16,680 bases of DNA from assembly GCA_035259145.1 (NCBI GenBank), contig DATFWQ010000249.1:1-16680 (forward strand), read 5' to 3'. The translations under genes were made by a program, and so were the position numbers. Shown piece after piece: positions 1 to 7,333 of this stretch (positions are counted from its first letter, which is position 1; every line of letters begins with the position of its first letter). The notes beneath the pieces were generated by a model. The model made no database searches. It saw nothing but the letters and a program-made list of their open reading frames with translations, and was not told the DNA's origin. This stretch comes from CF-161 sp035259145 (GTDB taxonomy: Bacteria; Chloroflexota; Dormibacteria; Dormibacterales; Dormibacteraceae).

Positions 1-177
1 GTAGTCCGCGTGCTCGAGCTCGTCGAGTGACCCCTCGGAGAAGACGACGCCCCAGCCGAAGGTGGCATCAGGGTGGTTCCGCTCGAAGACGCTGATGTCA
101 TGCCGGGGGTCGGCGCGCTTCATGAGGATGGCGAAGTACAGTCCGGCCGGCCCGGCGCCGAGGATGTTGATCTTCAC
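1..177 (-). CDS. FAD-dependent monooxygenase, salicylyl-CoA 5-hydroxylase-like (N-terminal part only)
   Basis: Only the first 59 codons are present; the gene continues past the left edge. The translation starts with a beta strand and a dinucleotide-binding motif, GAGPAGLYFA (about residues 7-16), followed by an acidic-strand region ISVFERN and then FGWGVVFSEGSL. This combination is characteristic of the N-terminus of bifunctional salicylyl-CoA 5-hydroxylase/oxidoreductase and anthraniloyl-CoA monooxygenase proteins. Those fuse a FAD aromatic hydroxylase to an old-yellow-enzyme-like domain and hydroxylate aryl-CoA thioesters. The GTG start at 177-175 overlaps the TGA of the preceding gene in a 4-nt GTGA, so it is translationally coupled and last in the visible run. 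The oxidoreductase half and the substrate residues lie outside the window. The family assignment is therefore good for the N-terminal domain and inferred for the whole protein; another aromatic FAD hydroxylase is the alternative. Confidence 0.8.
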   Translation of the reverse strand, partial: MKINILGAGPAGLYFAILMKRADPRHDISVFERNHPDATFGWGVVFSEGSLDELEHADY

Positions 178-1016
178 GCGAGCACATCGGCCAGCCGCTC
201 GAGCTGGTCGAGCTGCGACACCGTGGGCAGCAGGACCAGCTCGTCGCAGCCCTCCTCCTCGTAGCCGCGGAGAAAGTCCTTGATCGCAGCCGGGGTGGTC
301 AGGTTTCCAGCCACTATCCGCTCCTCGAATCCGCCAGTGAAGCGGTAGTAGTCACGGAGGTAGTCCGCCCCCTGCTCCAGCGTTGCCGGGTCGCCGAGGG
401 CGAAGTACGCCTGACCCCAGAGCTGCGGGCTCCCGGGGCGGCCGGCGTCGACCCATGCCGCGCGAACACGGGCCGAGGCACCGGCAAACGCCCTGGGCGG
501 ACCTCCGCCGTGTACGTAGCCGTCGGCGTGTCGCGAAGCCCTGCTAAAGGCCGCGCTGCCACCGCCGCCGACCAGCAAGGTGGGCCCGTCCGGTTGGGCC
601 GGCCGCGGACCGACCGCCCCGCCTTCCCAGACCTGGCGCAGCTCAACCAGCTGGCGGGTCAAGTCCTTCCCGCGCCGGCGGGAGTCGACGCCGGCGGCCT
701 CATAGTCGTCGTGGCGGGCGCCGAGGCCAAGACCGAGGACCAACCGTCCGCCTGAGAAGGCGTCCACGGTGGCCGCCTGCTTGGCCAGCAGGGCGGTGCT
801 TCGGATGGGCCCGATCACGACCATCGTCACCAGGCGCGCTCGTTCGGTAACGGCGGCGCAGGCCGCCAGAGAAGCCAGCGGCTCCCAACACTCGTGCAGC
901 AGGCGGTCGACCACGCCCAGCGACGAGAAGCACGCGTCCGCCCGCCGTGCCCACTGGAGGATCAGCTCCCGGCCGGTGGCCGGTGTCGACGTCGGTAGGC
1001 CGATGCCGACACGCAC
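174..1016 (-). CDS. LLM-class (luciferase-like) flavin-dependent oxidoreductase
   Basis: This 280-residue protein has the bacterial luciferase-like TIM-barrel fold that uses FMN or F420. It opens with MRVGIGLPTS, and about a third of the way in carries the family block AATVDAFSGGRLVLGLGLG followed by a YEAAGV segment, typical of LLM-class proteins from F420-using bacteria. The later VGGGGSAAF segment matches the glycine-rich strand before the cofactor-binding helix. The length is slightly short for the family (about 280-340). The GTG start at 1016-1014 directly abuts the TAA of the CapA-like gene, and the end overlaps the next gene by 4 nt. Its place beside an aryl-CoA hydroxylase-like flavoprotein suggests an oxidation or reduction step in the same pathway. 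The cofactor and substrate cannot be determined from sequence alone. Confidence 0.88.
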   Translation of the reverse strand: MRVGIGLPTSTPATGRELILQWARRADACFSSLGVVDRLLHECWEPLASLAACAAVTERARLVTMVVIGPIRSTALLAKQAATVDAFSGGRLVLGLGLGARHDDYEAAGVDSRRRGKDLTRQLVELRQVWEGGAVGPRPAQPDGPTLLVGGGGSAAFSRASRHADGYVHGGGPPRAFAGASARVRAAWVDAGRPGSPQLWGQAYFALGDPATLEQGADYLRDYYRFTGGFEERIVAGNLTTPAAIKDFLRGYEEEGCDELVLLPTVSQLDQLERLADVLA

Positions 1017-2063
1017 TTAGCCGTGACCCTCGCCGCTCACGCTGAAGGTCAAGGTGTCGCCGTCGAGCTGGGCACGCGCGCCCCACCCGGCGCTGTTGCG
1101 GTCCAGGATCTCTGCCAGCAGGGCCGCTCGCTCAGGGTGGGCGCGGACGGGCTCGCCGTCGCCGTCCAACCGGCCGAGCAGCAGTCGTGCGCGTGCGACC
1201 CGGCCCGTGGGCTCGACGTCGAGCAGCGCGACCGCCGAGTCCCGAGGCATTCGGGCTGCGAGCGGGCCCTCGTAGCCGAATACGAAGGAACCGAGCCCAT
1301 AGAAGATGGGCGCGCCCCGGTGCACCTCGACACCCTGCACGGTGTGCGAGTGGCAGCCGAGAACGGCGCAGGCTCCCGACTCCACAAGCTTGTGGCCAAG
1401 CTCCCGCTGATAGCCCTCGGGCCGCTCGGCCCAGCTGACGCCCCAGTGGACGACTGCGACCACGGCCGGCGCCAGCCTGCGTGCACGGGAGACCGCGTCC
1501 AGCAGCCGCGCTTCGTCCCCCGGCCTGACCACGGTGTGGATGCGCGGAGGCGTGGCCGGCTCCCAGGCAAGGCGGCCCTCGTCCGGTTCGTAGGAGGTAG
1601 CGACGCGCACGCCGGCCATCCCGGGGCGGTCCTCTGTCGCCAGGTACCGCTCCAGCCCGACACTGGTCGCAGTGACCAGTGCGAGGCTGGTGCCGGAGAC
1701 CTGTCGCAGCACCGGCGCCAGCGCCTCCTCCAGGTTGCCGCCGATACCCAGCGGCATCACGCCTGACCGCCGAAGCTCGTCTGCCATTCCCCGAAGCGCC
1801 ACCCACCCATGGTCGCCGCAGTGGTTGTTGGCGACGGACACGGCGTCAACCCCCAGCCTCACCACGTCGGGGATCAGGGCAGGGTCCCCCCGCAGGACGA
1901 TGTCTTCGCGCTGCGGGTTGTCGACGGACGTGAGCGGCACCTCCAGATTGCCGACGGCGTAGTCAGCCTCCCGCAGAACGTGCAGCAGCGAATCCGCGGG
2001 CGGCCGGCGCACGTGTACCAGCGGCTTCACCACAACCAGGTCCCCGACGCCCGCTATCAGCAA
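1017..2063 (-). CDS. CapA-family (PGA_cap) metallophosphatase-fold protein
   Basis: This 348-residue protein contains the CapA/PGA_cap calcineurin-like fold. Visible motifs in order are GVGDL near residue 5, GNLE at 38-41, ANNH at 78-81, VHWG at 205-208, and GCHSHTVQG at 236-244 followed by FYGLGSFVFG. These are the metal-ligand and core motifs of the family named after the poly-gamma-glutamate capsule protein CapA. Unlike secreted CapA proteins it has no signal peptide or membrane anchor: the first metal motif begins at residue 7, so it looks cytosolic. The start is TTG at 2063-2061, preceded by a GGGAG ribosome-binding sequence and overlapping the B12-subunit gene by 7 nt. A phosphoesterase or ligase-accessory role is possible. 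A capsule role is not shown by the sequence, and its presence in a CoA-metabolism operon is unexplained. Confidence 0.85.
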   Translation of the reverse strand: MLIAGVGDLVVVKPLVHVRRPPADSLLHVLREADYAVGNLEVPLTSVDNPQREDIVLRGDPALIPDVVRLGVDAVSVANNHCGDHGWVALRGMADELRRSGVMPLGIGGNLEEALAPVLRQVSGTSLALVTATSVGLERYLATEDRPGMAGVRVATSYEPDEGRLAWEPATPPRIHTVVRPGDEARLLDAVSRARRLAPAVVAVVHWGVSWAERPEGYQRELGHKLVESGACAVLGCHSHTVQGVEVHRGAPIFYGLGSFVFGYEGPLAARMPRDSAVALLDVEPTGRVARARLLLGRLDGDGEPVRAHPERAALLAEILDRNSAGWGARAQLDGDTLTFSVSGEGHG

Positions 2064-2488
2064 CCAGCTCCCTCGCGGATGCGCTGCACGGCCTGCTCTA
2101 CAAACGCGACGATCTCGGTGAGGCGGCTGCCGGTCCCGAAGACCCGGTAGCCCATCGCCTCCAGCGCCTCGACGTCGCCGGCCGGGATTGTGCCGCCGAC
2201 CATCAGGACCAGGTCGGCAGCTCCCTCCTCGTCGAGACGCCGCGTCAGTCGGGTGCAGTAATCCATGTGAGCCCCTGAGAGGATCGACAGGCCGACCGCC
2301 TCCGCGTCCTCCTGGAGGATGGCTGTCACGATCTGCTCGACCGTTTGATGGCGGCCGGTGTAGATCACCTCCATGCCCGAATCCTTGAGCGCCTTTGCGA
2401 CGACCTTGGCCCCGCGGTCATGGCCGTCCAGCCCAGGCTTGGCGACCACCACCCGGATTGGGCGGTCGGTGTGCGGAGAATTCACCAC
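2057..2488 (-). CDS. Cobalamin-binding small subunit of a split acyl-CoA mutase
   Basis: This 143-residue protein is a stand-alone B12-binding domain of the methylmalonyl-CoA mutase C-terminal type. The cobalamin signature is clear: KPGLDGHDRG at 17-26 gives the DxHxxG motif with His23 as the expected lower axial cobalt ligand. It is followed by SILSGAH near 69-75 and MVGGTIP near 97-103, the second and third B12-loop motifs. It should pair with a large subunit lacking this domain, and exactly such a subunit is encoded at 11098-12714, about 8.6 kb upstream. Two in-frame GTG codons compete as start: 2488-2486, or 2485-2483, which would give the 4-nt GTGA overlap with the hydantoinase B gene seen at other joins in this run. 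Neither has a strong ribosome-binding site. It partly overlaps the CapA-like gene at its 3' end. Confidence 0.93.
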   Translation of the reverse strand: MVNSPHTDRPIRVVVAKPGLDGHDRGAKVVAKALKDSGMEVIYTGRHQTVEQIVTAILQEDAEAVGLSILSGAHMDYCTRLTRRLDEEGAADLVLMVGGTIPAGDVEALEAMGYRVFGTGSRLTEIVAFVEQAVQRIREGAGC

Positions 2489-4197
2489 CGCGTGATGAAC
2501 CCCAGTCGCAGGTCCTCCTCGACCAGCTTCGGGTCTCGCTCCGCCGGGTCACCGTAGCCGCCCGCCCCCGCGAGCTGGAAGGACACCACGTCACCGCAGC
2601 GAAGGTCCACAGAGGCCTTACCACCGATCTCGTACTCGCCCTCGGCCCCGGGATTGATCACCGTCCGGCCGACCTTCCCCGGCTCGCCGCCCATCACGCC
2701 GAAGGGCGGGAAGCGGTGTCGCTCCGAGAGGTTGGTGAACTTGATCGACTCGCCGAGGATGCGTACGTCGCGGCGTACGCCCAGCCCGCCCCTGTGCTTG
2801 CCCCGACCGCACGAGTCGGGGATGAACTCGAAACACTCCACGATCACGGGCGTCGCCGCCTCGACCGCCTCCACCGGGATGTTGGCCGCGTTGTACGGCG
2901 AGCTCATGGCCTCACAGCCATCTCGTGCCGCGCGTCCGCCGGTACCGCCGTGGATCAGCTCGTAGCCGACGAACCGCCGCCGCCGCGAGGGGTCCCAGGC
3001 GCCGAAGGTTGCGTTGCAGAAGTGGCTGTTGCCGGCGGTCACGGCCTCGGTGACGGCCGGTGCCATCGCCCCGAGTATGACCTCGAAGATGCGAGTGCAG
3101 ATGGCGGCGCGCGGACCGCCGCCGGCGGGAGGCCGGGGATTCAGAAAGCAGCCTTCGGGAGCCGTGATCTCGATCGGCCGGAGCGCGCCGGCGTTCATCG
3201 GCCCGTAGGGGTCGGTCAGACACTTGACCGCCGCGTAGACGTAGGAGCGCGTGTAGTTGAAGTAGGAATTCAGGCCTGATTCGGTTTGAGGGTCGGTGCC
3301 GTCGAAGTCGATCAGGACGCGGTCGCCGGCGATGGTCACCTTGACCGCGATGCGGAGCGGATCGGTGCCCGGGCCACTGTCGTCCATGAAATCCACGAAG
3401 GCGTACTCGCCGTCGGGCATCGCAGCGATCTGCTCGCGGACGCGCGCCTCGGTCCGGTCCAGCATCTGCTCGATGCAGGCGTCCACGGTCTCGCTGCCGA
3501 ATCGGTCGTAGAGCTCACCGATGCGGCGCTCGCCGACCAGGAGAGAGGCTCGCTGAGAGCGGAGGTCGCCGAGGACGTTGCCCGGGACCCGCGAGTTGCC
3601 TGCGATGATGGACAGCGCCGCCTGGTTCTCGCGGCCCTCCTCGACGATCTTGACTGGCGGAATCCGCAGTCCTTCCTGGTGCCAGTCGAAGATGCCCTCG
3701 ACGGCCTGGCTCCCGGGGCGCGAGCCTCCAACGTCGGTGTGGTGCACCAGGTTTACACCGAAACCGACCAGCTCGCCACGCCAGAAGCATGGCTGCATGA
3801 CGATGAAGTCGGGAAAGTGACCGGACCCCAGCTGGGGGTCGTTCAGCAAGAGAGTGTCGCCGGGCCGGAGGCTAGGGACTGGAAAGGCAGTCAAGAAGTT
3901 GCGGACGGCGAAGTTCATGGCGCCCATGTGGCCGGGGCTGTAGGGGCCCTGGGCGGACATGCGCCCCCTGGCGTCGAAGACCGCGACCGAGAAGTCCTGG
4001 CCCTCTCGAGCCTGGATCGAGTAAGCGGTCCGCTGCACTGTGGAGCCGATCTCGACGCAGATCGACTGCAGCGCGCCCCACACGACGCCGAGAGTGATGG
4101 GCCCCGGACTCTCCCCCGCCCCCGGGGTCCCCGCGAAGCCCGCTTCGTGGGGTGGGACGTCGGTGGAGTACCCGGCGTAGCCGGGGGAGGGGGTCAT
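2482..4197 (-). CDS. Hydantoinase B/oxoprolinase family protein
   Basis: This 571-residue protein belongs to the HyuB family: beta subunits of N-methylhydantoinases, the C-terminal half of 5-oxoprolinase, and subunits of acetone and acetophenone carboxylases. Family motifs include NDPQLGSGHFPD at 119-130, a variant of the usual NDPxxGGTHxPD that keeps its His and Asp, then HHTDVGG at 152-158, IDFDGTDPQ in mid-protein, and NIPVEAVE followed by a GLGVRRDV segment towards the end. The catalytic region begins at PITLGVV around residue 33. The first 31 residues are a Gly/Pro-rich extension not typical of the family. The ATG at 4197-4195 overlaps the TGA of the A-subunit gene in ATGA, and no convincing later start exists before the core. 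It works with the adjacent A subunit in ATP-dependent amide cleavage or carboxylation; which of these cannot be told. Confidence 0.94.
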   Translation of the reverse strand: MTPSPGYAGYSTDVPPHEAGFAGTPGAGESPGPITLGVVWGALQSICVEIGSTVQRTAYSIQAREGQDFSVAVFDARGRMSAQGPYSPGHMGAMNFAVRNFLTAFPVPSLRPGDTLLLNDPQLGSGHFPDFIVMQPCFWRGELVGFGVNLVHHTDVGGSRPGSQAVEGIFDWHQEGLRIPPVKIVEEGRENQAALSIIAGNSRVPGNVLGDLRSQRASLLVGERRIGELYDRFGSETVDACIEQMLDRTEARVREQIAAMPDGEYAFVDFMDDSGPGTDPLRIAVKVTIAGDRVLIDFDGTDPQTESGLNSYFNYTRSYVYAAVKCLTDPYGPMNAGALRPIEITAPEGCFLNPRPPAGGGPRAAICTRIFEVILGAMAPAVTEAVTAGNSHFCNATFGAWDPSRRRRFVGYELIHGGTGGRAARDGCEAMSSPYNAANIPVEAVEAATPVIVECFEFIPDSCGRGKHRGGLGVRRDVRILGESIKFTNLSERHRFPPFGVMGGEPGKVGRTVINPGAEGEYEIGGKASVDLRCGDVVSFQLAGAGGYGDPAERDPKLVEEDLRLGFITRW

Positions 4198-6209
4198 GAG
4201 ACCAGCAGGCTCCCGTACCCGTCTACGACCGCCTTGACGCCGGGAGGCAGGACTGTTGTCGACTCCCGCTCCTCAACGATGACGGGTCCCTCGACACCTT
4301 GCCCCGGGGCAAGTCGTGATCGGTCGAGAACGGCGGTCTCGATGTAGCCGCCGCACTCGGGAAAGTAGGCCATTCGCGCGCCCGCCCTGCCCCCTTCCCC
4401 CTCCACAACGGGTATACGTGGTAGCTCCACCGCGAGGGTCTCCAGCACCGCTGTCAGCCGCCAGGTGGTCGCTTCCAGTGCCTCTCCCGGGCTGGCCATC
4501 CCGTAACGCCGGGCGTACAGCCGCTCGAACTCCTCCGGCGCGTTGGCGTACGGCACCGTCAGCTCGTAGCCCTGGCCCGCGTACCGCAGGTCGACCTCGC
4601 GCACGAACGCCGCCGGCCGCCGTTCCAGCACCCGCTCCGCGTTGCGCTCCATGTCCGTGAAGATCGCCTCGGCCTGAGCCGGGTCGAGGTGGTCGAAGGC
4701 CGCCAGGTGGCTGCGCGAGAAGTCGAAGTTGACTTCGGCGCCAAGCAGGCCGATGGCCGATGCGACACCGGCCGCGGCCGGCAGGATCAGCCGTTGAATG
4801 CCCAGCGCCCTGGCCAGCCTCGCGGCGTGCGCCGGCCCGCAGCCTCCGGTCGCCACCAACGCCAGTGACCGTGGGTCGTGGCCGCGTTCGATGGAGACCA
4901 CGCGCGTGGCCAGCTCCATGTTGGTGTTGACCATTGCGTGGACGCCCCAGGCAGCCTCCTCGACCGAGATGCCCAGCGGCGCTGCAAGTGTGGCGTCGAG
5001 GGATCGCCGTGCTGAATCGACGTCCAGGCGCATGCTGCCGCCGGCGAAGTTGTCGGGGTTGAGGTAGCCGAGAATCAGGTTGGCGTCGGTCACGGTCGGC
5101 TCGGTGCCACCGAGTCCATAGCAGACCGGTCCCGGAGTGGAGCCGGCCGAGTCTGGGCCGACCCGGATCGTCCCCAGCTCGGGGCGGGCGATAGAGCCGC
5201 CGCCCGCGCCGATCTCGACCAGGTCCAGCGAACGCACGTTTATGGGCACTCCACTGCCAGGAGCCAGGCGCACACGGTGCAGCTCAAATGTGTCGACGGT
5301 CTGCGGCCGCCCGCCGCTGACCAGAGCCAGCTTGGCGGTGGTGCCGCCCATGTCGAAGGCGATGAGCTCGGTGTCGCCGCTGAGCGCGCCGTACCTGGCC
5401 GCCACGAGCGCCCCAGCCGCCGGTCCCGACTCGATCATCCGGACCGGGAACCGGGCCATGGTCTCGGCCGTGGCCGCGCCTCCCCCCGACTGCATGATGA
5501 ACAGCCGTCCTCGGTAGCCGCGCTCGGCAAGGTGGCCGGACAGAGCCAGTAGGTACTCGCGCACGGCGCGGATGAGATAGGCGTTGACGACTGTGGTGCT
5601 CGTCCTCTCGTACTCGCGGAACTGCGGTGAGACCTCGCAGGAGAGCGACACCTCCATCTCCGGGGCCAGCTCGCGGACGAGCGCGCGGAAACGGCGCTCG
5701 TGATCCGGGTTGGCGTAGCTGTGCAGGAAGCAGACGGCGAGGCTCTTGACTCCCCGTTCGCGCATCTGGCCGATCGCGTTCCGGGCATTCGTCTCGTCGA
5801 GCGTCCGGTGGACGCTACCGTTCGCTCGCAGGCGTTCGTCGATCTCCCAGATCCACGTCCTGTCGATCAGAGGAGCCGGCTTTTCGATCTGGAGGTCGTA
5901 GAGCTGGTAGCGCTTCTGCCTGCCGATGGCCAGAACGTCGCGGAAACCGGCCGTCGTGGCCAGCGCAACCCCGGTCGCCTTGCGCTCGATCACGACGTTG
6001 GAGCCGAGCGTCGTGCCGTGGACCGCCCGGGCGAGGTCGTGCCAGGGGACGCCGGTCCGCCGCATCAGATCGGCCAGGCCGGCGAGGCAGGCCTCGCTCG
6101 GATCGGGGTAGGTGGTCAGGCGCTTCCCGGTGTGCAGGCGGCCCTCGCCGTCCTGGAGGACGAAGTCGGTGAAGGTGCCCCCCACATCGAAGGCAACCTG
6201 CGGGGTCAT
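4194..6209 (-). CDS. Hydantoinase A/oxoprolinase family protein
   Basis: This 671-residue protein is a full-length HyuA-type subunit with the ASKHA (actin-like ATPase) fold. The first phosphate loop is FDVGGTFTDF at 7-16, followed by VHGTTLGSN at 63-71, SGPAAG at 261-266, the second phosphate loop FDMGGTTAK at 285-293, IGAGGGSI at 333-340, and the family block SAGSTPGPVCYG at 354-365 ahead of PTVTDAN. A TGGCGPAHA segment and a C-terminal beta-rich domain complete it. Such subunits phosphorylate an amide or enol oxygen using ATP, enabling hydrolysis (hydantoin, oxoproline) or carboxylation (acetone or acetophenone carboxylase) with the B subunit. It overlaps the CoA-transferase gene upstream and the B-subunit gene downstream by 4-nt ATGA junctions, which favours equal synthesis of A and B. 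The substrate is unknown. Confidence 0.95.
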   Translation of the reverse strand: MTPQVAFDVGGTFTDFVLQDGEGRLHTGKRLTTYPDPSEACLAGLADLMRRTGVPWHDLARAVHGTTLGSNVVIERKATGVALATTAGFRDVLAIGRQKRYQLYDLQIEKPAPLIDRTWIWEIDERLRANGSVHRTLDETNARNAIGQMRERGVKSLAVCFLHSYANPDHERRFRALVRELAPEMEVSLSCEVSPQFREYERTSTTVVNAYLIRAVREYLLALSGHLAERGYRGRLFIMQSGGGAATAETMARFPVRMIESGPAAGALVAARYGALSGDTELIAFDMGGTTAKLALVSGGRPQTVDTFELHRVRLAPGSGVPINVRSLDLVEIGAGGGSIARPELGTIRVGPDSAGSTPGPVCYGLGGTEPTVTDANLILGYLNPDNFAGGSMRLDVDSARRSLDATLAAPLGISVEEAAWGVHAMVNTNMELATRVVSIERGHDPRSLALVATGGCGPAHAARLARALGIQRLILPAAAGVASAIGLLGAEVNFDFSRSHLAAFDHLDPAQAEAIFTDMERNAERVLERRPAAFVREVDLRYAGQGYELTVPYANAPEEFERLYARRYGMASPGEALEATTWRLTAVLETLAVELPRIPVVEGEGGRAGARMAYFPECGGYIETAVLDRSRLAPGQGVEGPVIVEERESTTVLPPGVKAVVDGYGSLLVS

Positions 6210-7333
6210 TCGCGCAGAGACAAGGGAAGCAGCTCCGCGGTGTGCTGGCCGAGGGCTGGCGCAGGCTTGAAGGTGTCATCTCCGCCGGTCTTGATCGGGT
6301 TGCCCAGAAGCTCCCGTTCGCCGTCGCTGACGACCATCCCGCGATGGCGGACCTGTCTGTCCTTTAGCACACGATCGACGGTATTGACCGGGCCACCGGG
6401 CACTCCGGCCGCCCAGATCGCCTCGACCCATTCGTCTGTGGTGCGTTCCAGGAACCGGCGCTGCAGCAGATCCACTACCTCTTCGCGGTGGGCACGGCGA
6501 GCCGCGTTGTCAGGGTAGCGGTGTATGAGATCCTCAAGGGCCATCGCCCTGCATAGGGGCGCCCAGAAGCCCTCGCCGAAGACGGCGACCACGACGTCGC
6601 CGTCGGCGGTCTGGAAGGCCTGGTATGGCACAACGCTCTGGTGGGCGCTGCCGATAGGCCCTGGCACCCGGCCGTCGGTCATGAAGTACTGGGCCACGTA
6701 GGTCAGCAGCGAGACCTGCACGTCCAGCAGAGAAAGGTCGATGTGCTGGCCATGTCCAGTCTTGTAGCGCTCTTTGCGCAGAAGGGCGGCGCAGACGGCA
6801 AGTGCGGCGAAGGCACCGCCGGCGAGATCGCCGATCGGGATGCCGGCGCGTACCGGCCGGCCGCCCGGCTCCCCGGTGATCGACATGCCGCCGCCCATCG
6901 CCTGCAGTACCAGGTCGTAGGCGGGCAGGTCGCGGTAGGGGCCGTCGCCGCCGAAGGCTGTCATCGAACAGGTGACCAGGTCCGGCCTGACCGCCCTGAG
7001 GTGCTGCGGCGTGAGGCGCAGGCGCTGCATCACGCCCGGTCGGAAGTTGTCGACCACGGCGTCGGCCTTCCTGACCAGGCCCAGGAATCGCTGGTGGTCC
7101 CGTTCGTCCCGGAGGTCGAGGACCACGCTCTTCTTGTTGCGGTTGACAGCCATGAAGTAGGCCGAGCGGCCGTCCGGCTCGAAGGGCGGTCCCATGCCGC
7201 GCATCGGGTCGCCCTCCGGGCTCTCGACCTTGATGACCTCGGCGCCCATGTCCGCCAGGAGCATCGTGGCGTAGGGGCCTGCCAGCATCCGGGTGAGGTC
7301 CACTATCCGGAAGCCGCGAAGTGTGTCGGTCAC
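6206..7333 (-). CDS. CaiB/BaiF family III CoA-transferase
   Basis: This 375-residue protein is a family III CoA-transferase of the formyl-CoA, carnitine or succinyl-CoA transferase group. The N-terminal LRGFRIVDLTRMLAGPYATM segment and GAEVIKVESP at 30-39 are diagnostic, as are YFMAVNRNKKSVVLDL (59-74) and NFRPGV (96-101). The catalytic aspartate that forms the acyl-anhydride intermediate falls at Asp169 in IPIGDLAGG, the same number as in formyl-CoA transferase. The GHGQHIDLSLLD strand and the PVNTVDRVL segment (the family PxN motif) follow. It starts with GTG at 7333-7331, overlapping the acyl-CoA dehydrogenase stop as GTGA. Expected role: CoA activation of a carboxylic acid by transfer from another acyl-CoA, feeding the dehydrogenase and mutase. 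Donor and acceptor are not deducible. Confidence 0.95.
   Translation of the reverse strand: MTDTLRGFRIVDLTRMLAGPYATMLLADMGAEVIKVESPEGDPMRGMGPPFEPDGRSAYFMAVNRNKKSVVLDLRDERDHQRFLGLVRKADAVVDNFRPGVMQRLRLTPQHLRAVRPDLVTCSMTAFGGDGPYRDLPAYDLVLQAMGGGMSITGEPGGRPVRAGIPIGDLAGGAFAALAVCAALLRKERYKTGHGQHIDLSLLDVQVSLLTYVAQYFMTDGRVPGPIGSAHQSVVPYQAFQTADGDVVVAVFGEGFWAPLCRAMALEDLIHRYPDNAARRAHREEVVDLLQRRFLERTTDEWVEAIWAAGVPGGPVNTVDRVLKDRQVRHRGMVVSDGERELLGNPIKTGGDDTFKPAPALGQHTAELLPLSLRE

Noticed and set aside
3286..4347. Long plus-strand open frame antisense to the hydantoinase B gene
   Set aside because: No family features, and it lies entirely opposite a strongly conserved gene and its junction; treated as a GC-driven shadow.
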